In this document: piece by piece, positions 50,816-62,487 of the stretch
Layout: every line of letters begins with the position of its first letter
Numbering within the stretch: position 1 is the stretch's first letter
Assembly (NCBI GenBank): GCA_964020155.1
Contig: OZ026561.1
Span: 3,566,869 to 3,630,868 of the forward strand
Direction of reading: 5' to 3'
Origin: Chondrilla cf. caribensis
Lineage: Eukaryota > Porifera > Demospongiae > Chondrillida > Chondrillidae
Length of the DNA stretch: 64,000 bases
The notes under the pieces: model-generated
What the model was told of the DNA's origin: nothing
Seen by the model: only the letters and a program-made list of their open reading frames with translations
The model's database searches: none
Translations under genes and position numbers: made by a program

Positions 50816-51290
50816 CATTTTAAAATACGCGCGTTATCACTACGCTTGTTTCAAAACAATACTGAGTTCTATTATAAATTAAATATTACATTTAATTTAG
50901 TTTTCGTCGCCGCCTACGCAACGCTTTGTGTAAAGATGTACCTCTGGAGGTTGTTCTCACCATACCAATCAGGCGAGAATCTACCTCAAAAGTGATACGA
51001 AGTCTCCTCGAGGATTATACTTTAACTCTGCACGGTTTCATCTGAACGGATTCGCTTCTTTCGATAGTACGAAGGAAAAGTTTGAAGTTTTGTCAAGTAG
51101 CCGCGACGGTTTACGACTTACGGCTATTAAAGGAGATGGCCGACTGGAACACGAGAAGCCTGATAAGACGAAGCAACTGACTTCGCTGTGAGGTACGTTG
51201 TGGCTAAGTGTTAGCACTACCAGCACAGCGTTCCCGTGACCGGAATTACCCCGTGTAACTTTGATATAATATTATGTCAATTGATACAAT

Positions 51291-54187
51291 ATGTCCGTTC
51301 GATGCCGTGCCTTAAGACGAATCCCCAACATACGCCAGTGTTTCTTTCTATTGGTCTGCTTAATTGTGTTGATAAACGTGTTCAAACGTGATAACTGGAA
51401 ACAGGCGCAGTCGCCGACGAGAGAACTTGGACTAGTAACGGACGAAATTGTGAATGGAACAGGTGACCGCCGCGAGGTTGGTGAATCTCACAATCCTAGT
51501 ATGAAGGAATACGGATCGGGGTCTACGCCATTTCTCCGGCTGATGAAGAAGCAAAGAGAATCGAACACTTCTACTAAACCCGGAACGGATTCGACAGGTT
51601 CTGAAGGAGTTAAGAGGACAAGAGAATCTGACCCACCCACCATAACTTCTATTCGTGGACCCAACAAGACAACAGCCACCGAAACAATATGGGGAAGTGT
51701 ACAGTACAAAATGAGTGTCGGGATATCGGTAGCGGTGAGAAAACCTCCGACCATTTACCGCCTCTTGGACGAGATTTTACAACCAGAGAATGACCTCAAG
51801 GACATTGTGTTTGTTATCCACCTATCCTACGGTGTGTATCAAGACAAGGAATTGCTCACAGCCTTGTACGATCGCCAAAGAGACAACATCCATATTGTAG
51901 TGGAAAAGGCCCCCTACACGGAAGCAGATCAAAAGAATATTCCTTCCACTAATGGAGATACTATGGAACGAACAGTCTGGCGAACACAGCAAGGTAAATG
52001 ATAATGCGAAATAAGTGAAGGTAAATACTACAGATGTACAATTTGATGGGATTTTGTTGTGTTGTTTGTTTATTTATTAGTATAATATAGATAATAATAT
52101 GTTTGTTTATGATTAGTATAATACATGTTGGAAACCAGATATTTTACACCCAACATCTGGTTAGGGACTTATATTGGATTATGTGGTCAGGATACAAGTC
52201 CCACTAAACATAACAGTCCTTGTAGTCTGTGGTTAGTTACCTTGGAGGTTTCCCATGCCTTATTTGATTAATTATGAAAATTAATTTGATTTCACTCATA
52301 ATCAAATAATAAGACTTTGTGTGTATTACAGACTAGTGGTATACAGAGTACTAGTATTATAACTGACAGTAACATCATAAATATCCTGCTTTAAATCCAT
52401 TATCACATTCATGATGGTTGTTTGTCTGCTATGATGCATATAGTTATGGATTATGCGATGCTCATGAAAGCTCTCCTCAAGTTCAATGCAACTTACAACC
52501 TTGTTCTCGAAGACGATGTTAAACCAGCTAAGAATGCCTTTGCAAAAGCTGTAAAAATTGCAGAGAGTCTAAATAACCTCGGGTTGTTGGCTCTATACTC
52601 GGGATATCGTAGAATGTGGAAGGGAGGTACGAAACAGCTGAGTGGTGCCGTTGCAGCCCCTGCGTGGCTGTACGGTAAAGCTTCTGCCAAAAGAGTGGCT
52701 GACATGCTGTTGTCAAAGCCTTGGAAGGGTCCAGTTGATTTACAAATACCACCATACGTTGTGGCAATTCTGAAGATGAACATTTACGAGTCAAATCCAC
52801 ACCTCTTTCAACATGTTTCCGAGAGATCAACGTACGAGGGAAAGGTACCGAAATTAATTAATGTGTGCATGGTTTTATGGACATTCATAAGAAGAGGATA
52901 CCAGCTAGTTTCCTCGAGCATAAAGCACCTTTTGAACTTTTAAGGTCTCCATATCAGTGTCTCCGTTAAAACAGGGGATTTCCATGTCAGTTTCAATAAA
53001 CTAAGTATTCCATCCTGAAGGAAACTGGTATTTGTAAGGCTGCACAGTTTCAGTGCATGTGCAGCCTTACAAATGTTGCCCTTAATTGGTGATGTTCCAT
53101 CAGTGATTGTGATATGTTATTTTACTGTCTCATTGTTGTCCGATTTAAAAACAATTATATATAAATATTATGCATATCCACATGCAAAAGGTACGTGTTC
53201 ACACACAGTTAAAATTAATAATACAGAATGAGTCCCATCACACATGTGCGAGGCACTGTACATGTGCATTCGTTCCAACTTAGAGTATGATGTCTTGTGT
53301 GCTTCCATCCAGTACACATGGATCAAAACACATACACATTCTGTTTCAATGCTTTTGTGTGTCAATTTTATCAAATAAGACAGTCTCCTGTGGTAAATAG
53401 TAGTTAGTACAGAAATTAATATTCCATTGTTAGTACAATAGATATGTGGTCATTTCAATTTGATTCGCATATCCTCTCTTCTCATTGACGATCAAAGGAT
53501 GCCAAGATACGAAAAGCTGAGACCTGGAGATCACCTTCATATGAATATGATGAAGACAATAACACTGCTGCATTGGCTCCCTCTGGTCCTGATGGGTACA
53601 TAGGGTGTTTTCAGGACCACAGCCAGCCGCGGGAGAGAGACTTGGCCTGCCAATTTGATCTTTCTCCCTCCAATGGTAACGTGAATAAGTGTCGGACGTT
53701 TTGTGCCAATTCCTATTACTTTGGCCTTCAAATGGGCCAACAATGCTTCTGTGGGAATGAATTTGGTCGGTACAGTCAAATCCCAGACACAAAATGCAAT
53801 CACCCATGTCGTACTCAGCATAGTCAAATGTGCGGGGGAGTTTTAGTGAACAGTGTGTATAGAGTAAAGCCATATAAGGCCACCTTTAATGGTTGCTACA
53901 AAGTTGAAATCTTATCACTAAAGCAATTAATCCCTCTTAGTAAGGTGTCTCCCCATACAGTTGAGTCCTGTGCTGACAGCTGTGGAGTGAATTCCATATT
54001 TGGTTTGGCAGAGGGCAACACCTGTTACTGTTTCAAAGCCGAAAGTCTTAAAGATGTCGAAATGAATACAACGCTAGAAATGTTTAAATTGGACAGTGGG
54101 GAATGTAATGTTCGTTGTCATGGTTACCATGGTCAAGTGTGTGGTGGTACTGGAGGATCAATTGCAGTTTATAAATCAACAGGATAA
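51291..54187 (+). CDS. MGAT4-like (GT54) glycosyltransferase with two C-terminal WSC domains
   Basis: Exons 51291-51993, 52444-52844 and 53498-54187 join in phase (GT-AG, phases 1 and 0) to 597 aa. The N-terminus is a type II signal anchor (about 16-31, CFFLLVCLIVLINVF), as in Golgi enzymes, then a Ser/Thr-rich stem to about 140. The catalytic domain has the marks of GlcNAc-transferase IV: WRTQQVMDYAMLM, LVLEDDV with E257-D259, and HLFQHVSERSTYEGK, which aligns with the SLFQHVGLHSSLSGK region of MGAT4. From about residue 399 come two WSC domains (DGYIGCF, CFCGNEFG, CGG; then FNGCYKV, CYCFKA, VCGGTGG), carbohydrate-binding type. By family knowledge it would add GlcNAc to N-glycans; the acceptor here is unknown. 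I know no vertebrate MGAT4 with WSC domains. Confidence 0.82.
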
Positions 54188-54573
54188 ATTAAATACGCAC
54201 ATATTATCATCCTATTTATGATATTAAATTCATGATCAATTTCATATTAATTAAAATTATTCTGTAATTTTCTGTTGGAATTCGTGTTTTATTATTGTAT
54301 TATAGTAATATTTTTTATACTGGATAATATATTATAATATTCTATGTCACCGAAAAAAAGGCCTGCTTTGGAAGAAATTGAAGCATTATTTCCAGCTGTC
54401 GGAGTACTAAGAAAATTTCATCACAATTACAACTCTTAATTTACAGCTATTAATTTACAGCAAAACTTGCATGGATTCTATGGTACAACCACCACTATAG
54501 AAGTATGCAATGTTCACGTTAATTTTAGAGGTTACATGTTACCACTTGTGGTGGGTGATAAAGATGCTCAGTT

Positions 54574-54823
54574 CTAGCGGCAATCTGGGTTACAGTCTAC
54601 AGTGTGACAAGAATCAACCAGCTGGGTGGGGACTTTCCCACGACCGAAAAACCAGTCTCCCAGCGATTCAGCAAAGGTGGTTCCATTAATTTTTGGACTG
54701 TTCACGAATTTGGATAAGTCACCTGAAGTATAAGTGAAAAAAACAACTTGCATTATCTGTAGCTATACACCATTGATATAGCACAAACATGCATTTCATC
54801 CATATTCACCTGCAAACAAGCAA

Positions 54824-54887
<64 letters not shown>

Positions 54888-54957
54888 ACACACACGTACA
54901 CACATACATACACACACACACACATACACACACACACACATGCACACACACACACAC

Positions 54958-55028
<71 letters not shown>

Positions 55029-55203
55029 TGTGGTCGAAGCAAGCTGGCATATATACTCCATCATTCTTGGTTGAGTTTATAACCATCTGCATAGAATCTC
55101 TAGCCTCTGATCCATAATACAGACAATACTTAACTGTTTCATTGGTAACCTGTAGAGTCATCGTTAAAAATTATAAATAGTTTATCATACACAGGTATGC
55201 ACA

Positions 55204-55268
<65 letters not shown>

Positions 55269-55279
55269 ACACACACACA

Positions 55280-55318
<39 letters not shown>

Positions 55319-55596
55319 TATGTGGACAACATGCGCGCATACGCACACACACGCATACACGCACACATGCACGCACACACGCATCATGTACACACACACA
55401 CGCATACACGCACACATGCACGCACACACGCATCATGTACACACACACACGCACGCATACGCACACACACGCACACATGCACGCACACACGCATCATGTA
55501 CACACACACACGCACGCATACGCACACACACGCATACACGCACACACGCATCATGTACACACACACACACATGCACGCATACACGCACAAATGCGT

Positions 55597-55644
<48 letters not shown>

Positions 55645-58600
55645 ACACACACACACACGCACACACCTTATGTGGACAACCTAGTCTGTTCAGTATCTTA
55701 TCTTTATCAAACATGTTCTCAGCAACAAACAATCGTGTTTTAATGTAGGGATAGCTAATCAATACAAAGCTACAATTCCAGGGGTCTTTCACATGGGCAG
55801 CTACACAGTTTTTATTCAGATACGGATGGTATAGATTGTAGTAATGTGTTCCATTGAATTCTGGGGGTAAACCCTCCTGCCATCTTTGAAATGTTGCAAC
55901 ATAGGGAAAGTACCATCCTGCTTGGGGAACCCCCACCACATGTACCCCACTCAGTCTACCAGCAACATAGTCGATATTACCGTATGTTCCCAGCCCACCA
56001 GCTGAGGAACCAGTTAGAATAACATCAGTAGCTCTGGAGGGTAAGAATGCAGAATACACGAATACCAGATGTAGTCCAACTTGCTTAGTAAGCATTTTCA
56101 AAGTCATACCAATTCTAAACATAATAGTATGTCACAGAATTGGTATGGTATATGCATGTCTGCTATCAATACTACTCCATTAGTGTACATCAGCTACAGA
56201 GAGTGAGTATATTACTAATGTTGATTGGTCACAACTTCAAAAAGATCAACAGGGTCACATATCCCATGTATCCCTGAGATCACCTGATGTGACAGTTGAT
56301 TCATTAATTAGCTACCAAAAGGGTGGCAAGTGGCTGATCAGGAAACACGTTATTCATATCATGTTTAGGAAAGAAACACAGAGAATGGATCCTTAGTACA
56401 GAACACATCAGGCTTCCCCCTCAGTATCCAGTACAAAGGATTCAATCCATGTGTATCTTCCAAAAGGTGAAATGTATATACATACATACATACATACATA
56501 CACAGCACATATGTATGTATGATACGAACACATACAAATGCATACATACTGTACATTATGAATACAGAAAAACACTGTGCTGCACAGAACATTCAAATAC
56601 AGGAATTTGCAAACAAACAAACATAATATCATAATAGGTACTTGCATACTTGGACAAGTTCCCTACGGCAACGAGATAGTCCAGAACAGCTGCAACTATC
56701 AAATGACCTGCAAAGTACAGTCCAAACGTCTGGTCAGTTGGCGTCGTAATTGTTCCCGAATGCACATCACCACTGCAATACTGCACGCACGTACATAGGT
56801 ATAAGAGACAGGAAGGTGGTATTCGGCTGAATAAAGTAACTCATAACCATGTTTAAAAATCCAACTTTAGGTACCTCAAGGCTACAAATTTTTGTGTTTT
56901 ATTGTTAGACAAGATTTAGAGGTTTATAAAATTTAGCACTTGTACATTTCTTTTGGTGCAAATGGTATTATTTGGAGCGATTTCAGAAGTACCTTGGTAA
57001 TGTTTTACATCTGTAATTTTAGCAATTATCATAAATACAATGATATTACTTACAAATGTGAAAGTGTTAGCAGGAGGACGGTTTGAACTAGTAAATCAAG
57101 TTGAAAACCCATGGGGTGATACCCGAACTCAAATTACTCGGGCGTCTCTTCTAGATTGAAAGAACCTTCACTGAAGAAATTACACTGGGCAAATTCGTTG
57201 TGCTCAAATTCAGGCACAATTTATAATCTTGACGTTTCGAAATCGGCCATCTTTTGCAGCAGCACCTAAAAATTAGTGAGTACAATTTTTAGCATGCATA
57301 TTTTTCAGCGGGTACAATTTTCAGCAGATTTGAAGTTACTCACAAAATTCACTAAAGTTAGTACTCGCTAAAATTTGTAGCCTTAAGGTCCACGAAATCA
57401 ATATTCTTATCAGAAGACTTACTATGTCTTATCTTTATGTAGTGGACAGTATATATGTATCTCTCATACAGTGTGGAGGATGGTGGTGTAGTAGATACTG
57501 TACATGTATCTCTCATACAGTGTGGAGGATGGTGGTGTGGTAGATATACTGTACATGTATCTCTCATACAGTGTGGAGGATGGTGGTGTAGTAGATACTG
57601 TACACGTATCTCTCATACAGTGTGGAGGATGGTGGTGTAGTAGATACTGTACATGTATCTCTCATACAGTGTGGAGGATGGTGGTGTAGTAGATACTGTA
57701 CATGTATTTCTCATACAGTGTGGAGGATGGTGGTCAGGTGTATTACATAGATACTGTACATAAAATTCTTGACTCACAGGAACAAAAACGTGTACCCAGG
57801 AGTTGAAGTCTGGATTTTCATTCGGGTCAGAGGAAAGGATTGAATTAAAATTCATACCACTGCTCCATTTGGTGGAGGACCCCAAAGCAGTATGACTCCT
57901 ACTGATACAGCTCTCCTTGGTGTCACAGATTCCTCCACCTGCAAACAACATTGGAATTGCTACATATAGGGTGTTGCAACACAATATGTCTAGGTATTTT
58001 TACTATAATCAGTGGTTTGGACATTGGCATGAGGATAGTATGATACATAAAACATAAGTTCTGAGTGTGAGTGCAATATAGCTAGATAGATAGATGAAAA
58101 ATTATCGTTATAGGGCAACACGTCAATAGACACTGGGGCATATCGTCCCATGAAACACTGATAGAATATATATACATAAGCAAAACATGACCATACTACC
58201 ACTACTGTTGAATCAGCAACAAAATGGGTCAGTCCATATAGAGCAAAGCTTCATCATAATCGATGGGAATTAACCTGCTGCAATAAGAATTATCGTAACT
58301 TTCGTTTCATAACTCAAAGCTGGAAAATGTATATAATACTTCTTCATCTTCAGCAAAAGGGGAAATCTACTAGCTTCCTATCATACTAGCTAGCTGGCCT
58401 GCTAGTATTATATGTCATGTATACTAGTGTCATACTGCTCGAATGTCCATGTCTAACCCAGAATACCAAATATTGCAATCATGAGTAATGAAAAACAAGC
58501 CTCAGCTGAGAAACTTCCTACAATACCTAGCCAAGGCCCTTATACATTATAAAATGTTGTGTTTGTGTGCCGTTTGTAAGGCAACAGATGACATATGTCC

Positions 58601-59121
58601 ACATTACCTACATTCCAGCACAATCAAGATGACAAGCAACACGGATCGCACAATACATACCTTCAAGAAAAATGACCCACTTGCCAGATGGTGCCCTTGA
58701 CCCTACATCCCAATAGAACCCAGCTGGACTTCCATCAAGACAACGAGCATTCTTAGCATCAGAGTAGGTCTTGTTAAAGAGAAGCAGTGTACCTTCGGAT
58801 TGTTGTACATGCGCACCGCATCGCAAGAGGCAGGTACCAAAGACCCTGGAGGGCGACACGAGGAAGAAAACTGGACGAATTAACTTCTCTCTATTCGATC
58901 ATCACTTCTTTATAACCCTCAAAGCTATTCGCTACAAACGCCCTGAATTGATCGTGGCTACAATGCTGACCAAACACCAATCATGGAACTTCCCTGGTCG
59001 TATTCAAAAGATGCCAATAAATCAATCGGAAAACACCAAATCATGATCGCTAAACGAGGAGTACGATTCAGAGACACTCGATCACTCACCACAAAACAAG
59101 GAAGGAAAAGTCTTTCTCCAT
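54574..59121 (-). CDS. Notum-like secreted carboxylesterase N3 (intact, 7 exons)
   Basis: Exons 59121-59090, 58845-58661, 57938-57778, 56780-56650, 56033-55667, 55149-55026 and 54722-54574 join to 382 aa; three of them have exactly the sizes of N2's (161, 131 and 124 nt). The first gives a signal peptide (MEKDFSFLVLWVFGTCLL). Motifs: NARCLDGSPAGFYW, LEGGGICD, VPYCSGDVHSG, LTGSSAGG with Ser180, Asp279 in AENMFD, His332 in PACFDH, and the terminal DSCHTVDCNPDC. It is clearly diverged from N1/N2 and lies outside the duplicated array, so it may be the older gene. Three introns contain repeats; two donors sit directly on GT tracts. Confidence 0.87.
54826..55025. repeat. (CA)n microsatellite at the N3 exon 6 donor
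   Basis: About 200 bp of CA with ACGTACAC and ATACAC breaks. In N3's sense it starts right at the donor ACACAA|GTGTGT. Confidence 0.95.
55206..55672. repeat. (CA)n tracts around a GCATCATGTACACAC minisatellite
   Basis: CA tracts at 55206-55315 and 55590-55660 flank at least four copies of a 50-60-bp unit with ACGCATCATGTACACACACA (about 55379, 55429, 55490, 55544). The word CTTATGTGGACAAC closing this intron's exon 5 side at 55668 also appears near 55317, a duplicated exon end. All in the intron after N3 exon 5. Confidence 0.9.
57455..57740. repeat. About 49-bp tandem repeat, six copies
   Basis: Unit with CTCATACAGTGTGGAGGATG then GTGGTGTAGTAGATACTGTA; copies start near 57463, 57512, 57563, 57612, 57661 and 57710. 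Lies in the intron between N3 exons 3 and 4 and is nearly identical between copies. Small open frames on both strands are artefacts. Confidence 0.93.
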
Positions 59122-59288
59122 AGTGTTGTGGTCACGTGAGAGAATGTCCAGCCCGATTGGTATATTCCCACTCTGGAATCATTTCAGAGTTGGATTGGAA
59201 ACGGTAATGTGCCCATTTGACCTCTAATCCGTTATTCGGCAGAGTGCTGTTACATTTTGTTCCTGCGTGGACTCTCGTATAACGGAGC
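59122..59288. promoter_or_regulatory. Shared head-to-head promoter of N3 and the SDR gene
   Basis: The ATG codons of N3 (59121, minus) and the dehydrogenase (59289, plus) are only 167 bp apart, so both promoters and 5' UTRs must lie within or overlap this stretch. It is less AT-rich than its surroundings and has no clear TATA box. Bidirectional use is inferred from the geometry. Confidence 0.6.
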
Positions 59289-60168
59289 ATGGTAAACTGG
59301 ATCCTGGACTCGTTTATCGTCACTTTTAAAACCCTTTACTTTTGCCTGGAATCCATCCTCGTACACATCGTCAGTTTGGTCTATGTTCCGCGGAAGGATG
59401 TAAAGGGCGAAATCGTCCTGGTTACCGGAGCAGGGAGTGGGATAGGTCGACTGATGACCCTCAGGTTCGCTGATCTTGGAGCTCGTGTGGTCTTGCTGGA
59501 CGTCAACGAGGAGTCAATTGAAAAAGTGGCAACAGAAATCAAATCGAAGGGACAAGATGCTCACGTCTACAAATGCGACCTCAGTAGCCGCGAGGACATA
59601 TACAAAACTGCTGCCAAGATAAAGAAAGAAGTGGGAGACGTCACATTTCTCGTCAACAATGCCGGTATTGTTTCAGGAAAGAAATTCATGGATCTTCCAG
59701 ACGACAAAGTTGACATGACCTTTAGGGTCAACACCATGGCTCACTTCTGGGTGAGTTGTTGTATGGGCTTACTTATCCAGCTAGAACCTCACACGTGATC
59801 CGTGATAGCCATTCACAACTCAGTGTGAACAACTTCCATCTGTGTATATATGTTAAGATGTAGTGTCTAATTCTTTCACTCAACTTACAGTTACATCGAT
59901 TTTTCCTCTGTAGACAATCAAGGCATTTCTGCCTGCCATGAAAGCACGCAACCATGGACATATTGTTACTATTGCGTCAGGTGCTGGACTCTTTGGTATC
60001 GGGGGCCTTGTGGACTATTGTGCTTCAAAGTTTGGAGCAGTTGGGGCAAACGAAGCACTGGCAGTTGAGCTTGATTATCAAGGATATTCTGGAATACACA
60101 CAACTTGTGTGTGCCCGTATTACATCAATACTGGCATGTTTGATGGAATCACTACTAGGTTTGTGTGT

Positions 60169-60221
<53 letters not shown>

Positions 60222-61034
60222 CGTACACATGTATGTGTTGTGTTGTGTTTATAAAATGTGTTTGTGGCCAAGTGGCTGTGCATGTATTGTGTGTCTGTAT
60301 GTGTGTATCTGTGTGTGTGTGTGTGTGTGTGTGTGTGGAACATGTGCATCAGCCTTTCATTGGAATTTATAATTGAGAACAATACACAACTGTATACAAT
60401 ATTAATTTCAAAGAATGTTGATCTCTCCAGTAAAGGGTGTGTTCTACTGTCATAGTCATCTCTGTATGTTCAGCCAAGTGCTCAAGTTCCCAATATTTCA
60501 ACTTTTTATGCGTCTTGACTTTTCTCAGATTTCCTCGGCTTTTGCCCATCTTGGAGCCTACCTATGCCGTGGATCGCATAATGCAGGCTGTTCTGTCCAA
60601 CCAGAGGCTGTTGATGATGCCTCGCTTATTGTGGGTTGTATACTTCGCTAAGGGGTCAGTTTTACAGGCAGCAATAGGAGAATATGTTGTTCATACATGT
60701 ACACTTGGTTTAATAGCATGAATTTTGCTCTGTTGTTTTCAACTGGTCTTATATTTATTTACCTGTTCATTATGTGTTGGTGACGTTACAGTTGGGCAAT
60801 AACATCACAAATAATAATTGTCTGTTTACAGTGTAACTATCACAATTATCACAATTATTGAATGGACCAGGTAGATAATAATGATATGTGTCCTTTCAGC
60901 CCATACTTCTTGTGTACTCCCTGGTACCACCATGTAGAATGCTACCGGACAAGGCCTCTTTGGAGTTGGCACGGTTCTTCGAGCTCACCAAGGCCATCAC
61001 AACCAACTTCAAAGGTCGACAGAAGCAAGATTAA
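59289..61034 (+). CDS. SDR16C-type short-chain dehydrogenase/reductase (4 exons)
   Basis: Exons 59289-59750, 59914-60158, 60529-60634 and 60900-61034 join to 315 aa. An N-terminal hydrophobic anchor (about 11-33), typical of ER or lipid-droplet SDR16C enzymes, is followed by the Rossmann fold: TGAGSGIG (46-53), Asp71 after strand 2, NNAG (123-126), Ser176 and YCASK with Tyr189 and Lys193. The C-terminus [17 protein letters not shown] and TTNFKGR fits the RDHE2/RDH10/HSD17B11 group, which oxidises retinol, sterols or fatty alcohols. For exon 3 the donor TTGTGG|GTTGTA is chosen because it alone keeps the last exon in the family frame. Possible poly(A) signals AATAAA at 61425 and 61607. Confidence 0.9.
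60168..60217. repeat. (GT)n microsatellite behind the SDR exon 2 donor
   Basis: About 24 GT units a few bases after ACTAG|GTTTGTGTGTACG; a second (GT)n lies at 60307-60336 in the same intron. Confidence 0.95.
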
Positions 61035-61707
61035 AGTTGAAAATATTGGATTATTCTGTCATTCTTTGTTCATAACAATGCTGAATTATATGCACATGCG
61101 ATTACATTGTACAGCGTGTATTTTCATATTGTGTCATATGTGATTGTTGTAATAATTATTACATGATTACCTATACATACATATATCGCTATAGTATTAT
61201 TTTGTAGTTGACATATTATAATCATCTTGTGTCCATTGGCATTATTGTAAGAATGTAATATTATATTATTATTGTGAGTTGTGTTTCGTCAAGCTTTGTG
61301 CATGTTGATAAAATGTTAATGCGTCTTAATCATGCGATCTATAATATGTATCATATGCAGTCAGTTCTAATGTTTCTTCATACATTAATTATTGAATACA
61401 ATAATATTTTATATCATATAATGCAATAAATAAATTATACAATGGTGTACACAGTCATGTACACATGAACATTATATACAAATTACATTATTAATGTAAT
61501 TTTCAAATAATAGTAATATTATTATAAACTTATGTATAATTAGACCTACAGGGACCTAGCTGGACATGCAGAGTATTATACTATATTATTAATATTATTG
61601 AATAACAATAAAGCACTATGATACATTGTTTGCTTTATGTTAGGATATTTCAACGAAATGCATGTGCCAATGAATTTACGTATCACAATACAAATAAATG
61701 TGAATAA
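61035..61707. other. Convergent 3' intergenic stretch
   Basis: AT-rich, between the stop codons of the SDR gene (plus) and the rolling stone-like gene (minus). Contains AATAAA words for the plus strand and TTTATT for the minus strand. No other feature seen. Confidence 0.6.
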
Positions 61708-62487
61708 TCATGTTTTGAAAACACGACTATGGAACTTTGCTCCCAGCCACCTCCTAAGCAGATTGATGCCATAGAGGATGAGGTAAAGGAACGGGAAGAA
61801 AAAGAAGATACAGCCAATGAGAATCCCCACGGCCAATCCTGGGTTATTGGTGTAGTCGAGGAAAAAATAGATGTACGTATTGCCAACCACATCAACACCG
61901 CCTGCGGCCCAATAAATTACAGTGAAAATCCCATAGATTACGCCCAGAACAATGATCATGTATATGTGGTAGATGTTGAGGACGATGCCAGCTGCCCATA
62001 TGTCAATGAGGGCGATCACACCAGGTGTGAGGTGCTCATTCACATTGGTACCCGATATGGGGATGCTCGGCTGGTAAAGCAAAGACCAGTACAGAAAGGT
62101 CACTCCTAATTCCAACGGGAGGGCAATGTTGAAAAACACCCAATGGATCTTTTGATACCAAGCAACGTTATCTTCCCGCCAGTTGAGGTAGATACTCTCT
62201 GAGGTGGAATCTTCTCTGCCACTCTCGGGATCACTCTCAGGGGTGGGATCAATATCGGCTTTTCCCACCACAATGGCATACATGTGGAAAACGTACTTTA
62301 CAGTACATGCACTGGCAGCAATCAGTAGATAGAGGACCCAGATTATTATTGCCCAATCCGTGAGGTAGATAAAGTACGTGACATGATCGAAATCAACCGC
62401 AGACACAATCAGCCATGGTGGGAAGTACAGGGCCAAAAACCACCGCACAATTAAGTAGATGACTTGCCACTGATTGTATGGGAGCCA
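61708..62487 (-). CDS. Rolling stone-like multipass membrane protein, last exon
   Basis: The exon starts after TTCCTGCAG|TGGCTC and runs 259 codons to a stop at 61708. Several hydrophobic helices alternate with the conserved family words FIYLTDWAIIIW, WYQKIHWVFFNIALPLE, FLYWSLLYQP, TPGVIALIDIW, GIFTVIYWAAGG, IYFFLDYTNNPGLAVG and LYGINLLRRWL. An acidic loop (DPTPESDPESGREDSTSES) separates helices 2 and 3. The Drosophila founder is needed for myoblast fusion; the biochemical role of the family is not known. The N-terminal exon or exons, upstream at higher coordinates, were not identified. Confidence 0.87.
   Translation of the reverse strand, partial: WLPYNQWQVIYLIVRWFLALYFPPWLIVSAVDFDHVTYFIYLTDWAIIIWVLYLLIAASACTVKYVFHMYAIVVGKADIDPTPESDPESGREDSTSESIYLNWREDNVAWYQKIHWVFFNIALPLELGVTFLYWSLLYQPSIPISGTNVNEHLTPGVIALIDIWAAGIVLNIYHIYMIIVLGVIYGIFTVIYWAAGGVDVVGNTYIYFFLDYTNNPGLAVGILIGCIFFFFPFLYLILYGINLLRRWLGAKFHSRVFKT

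Noticed and set aside
57455..57689. Repetitive plus-strand peptides of about 61 residues with VEDGGVVD units
   Set aside because: Translation of the 49-bp tandem repeat inside an N3 intron; no independent support.
60529..60654. SDR exon 3 ending at GCTAAGGG|GTCAGT
   Set aside because: This donor puts the last exon out of frame; the donor at 60634 keeps the C-terminal family motif with NFKGR.
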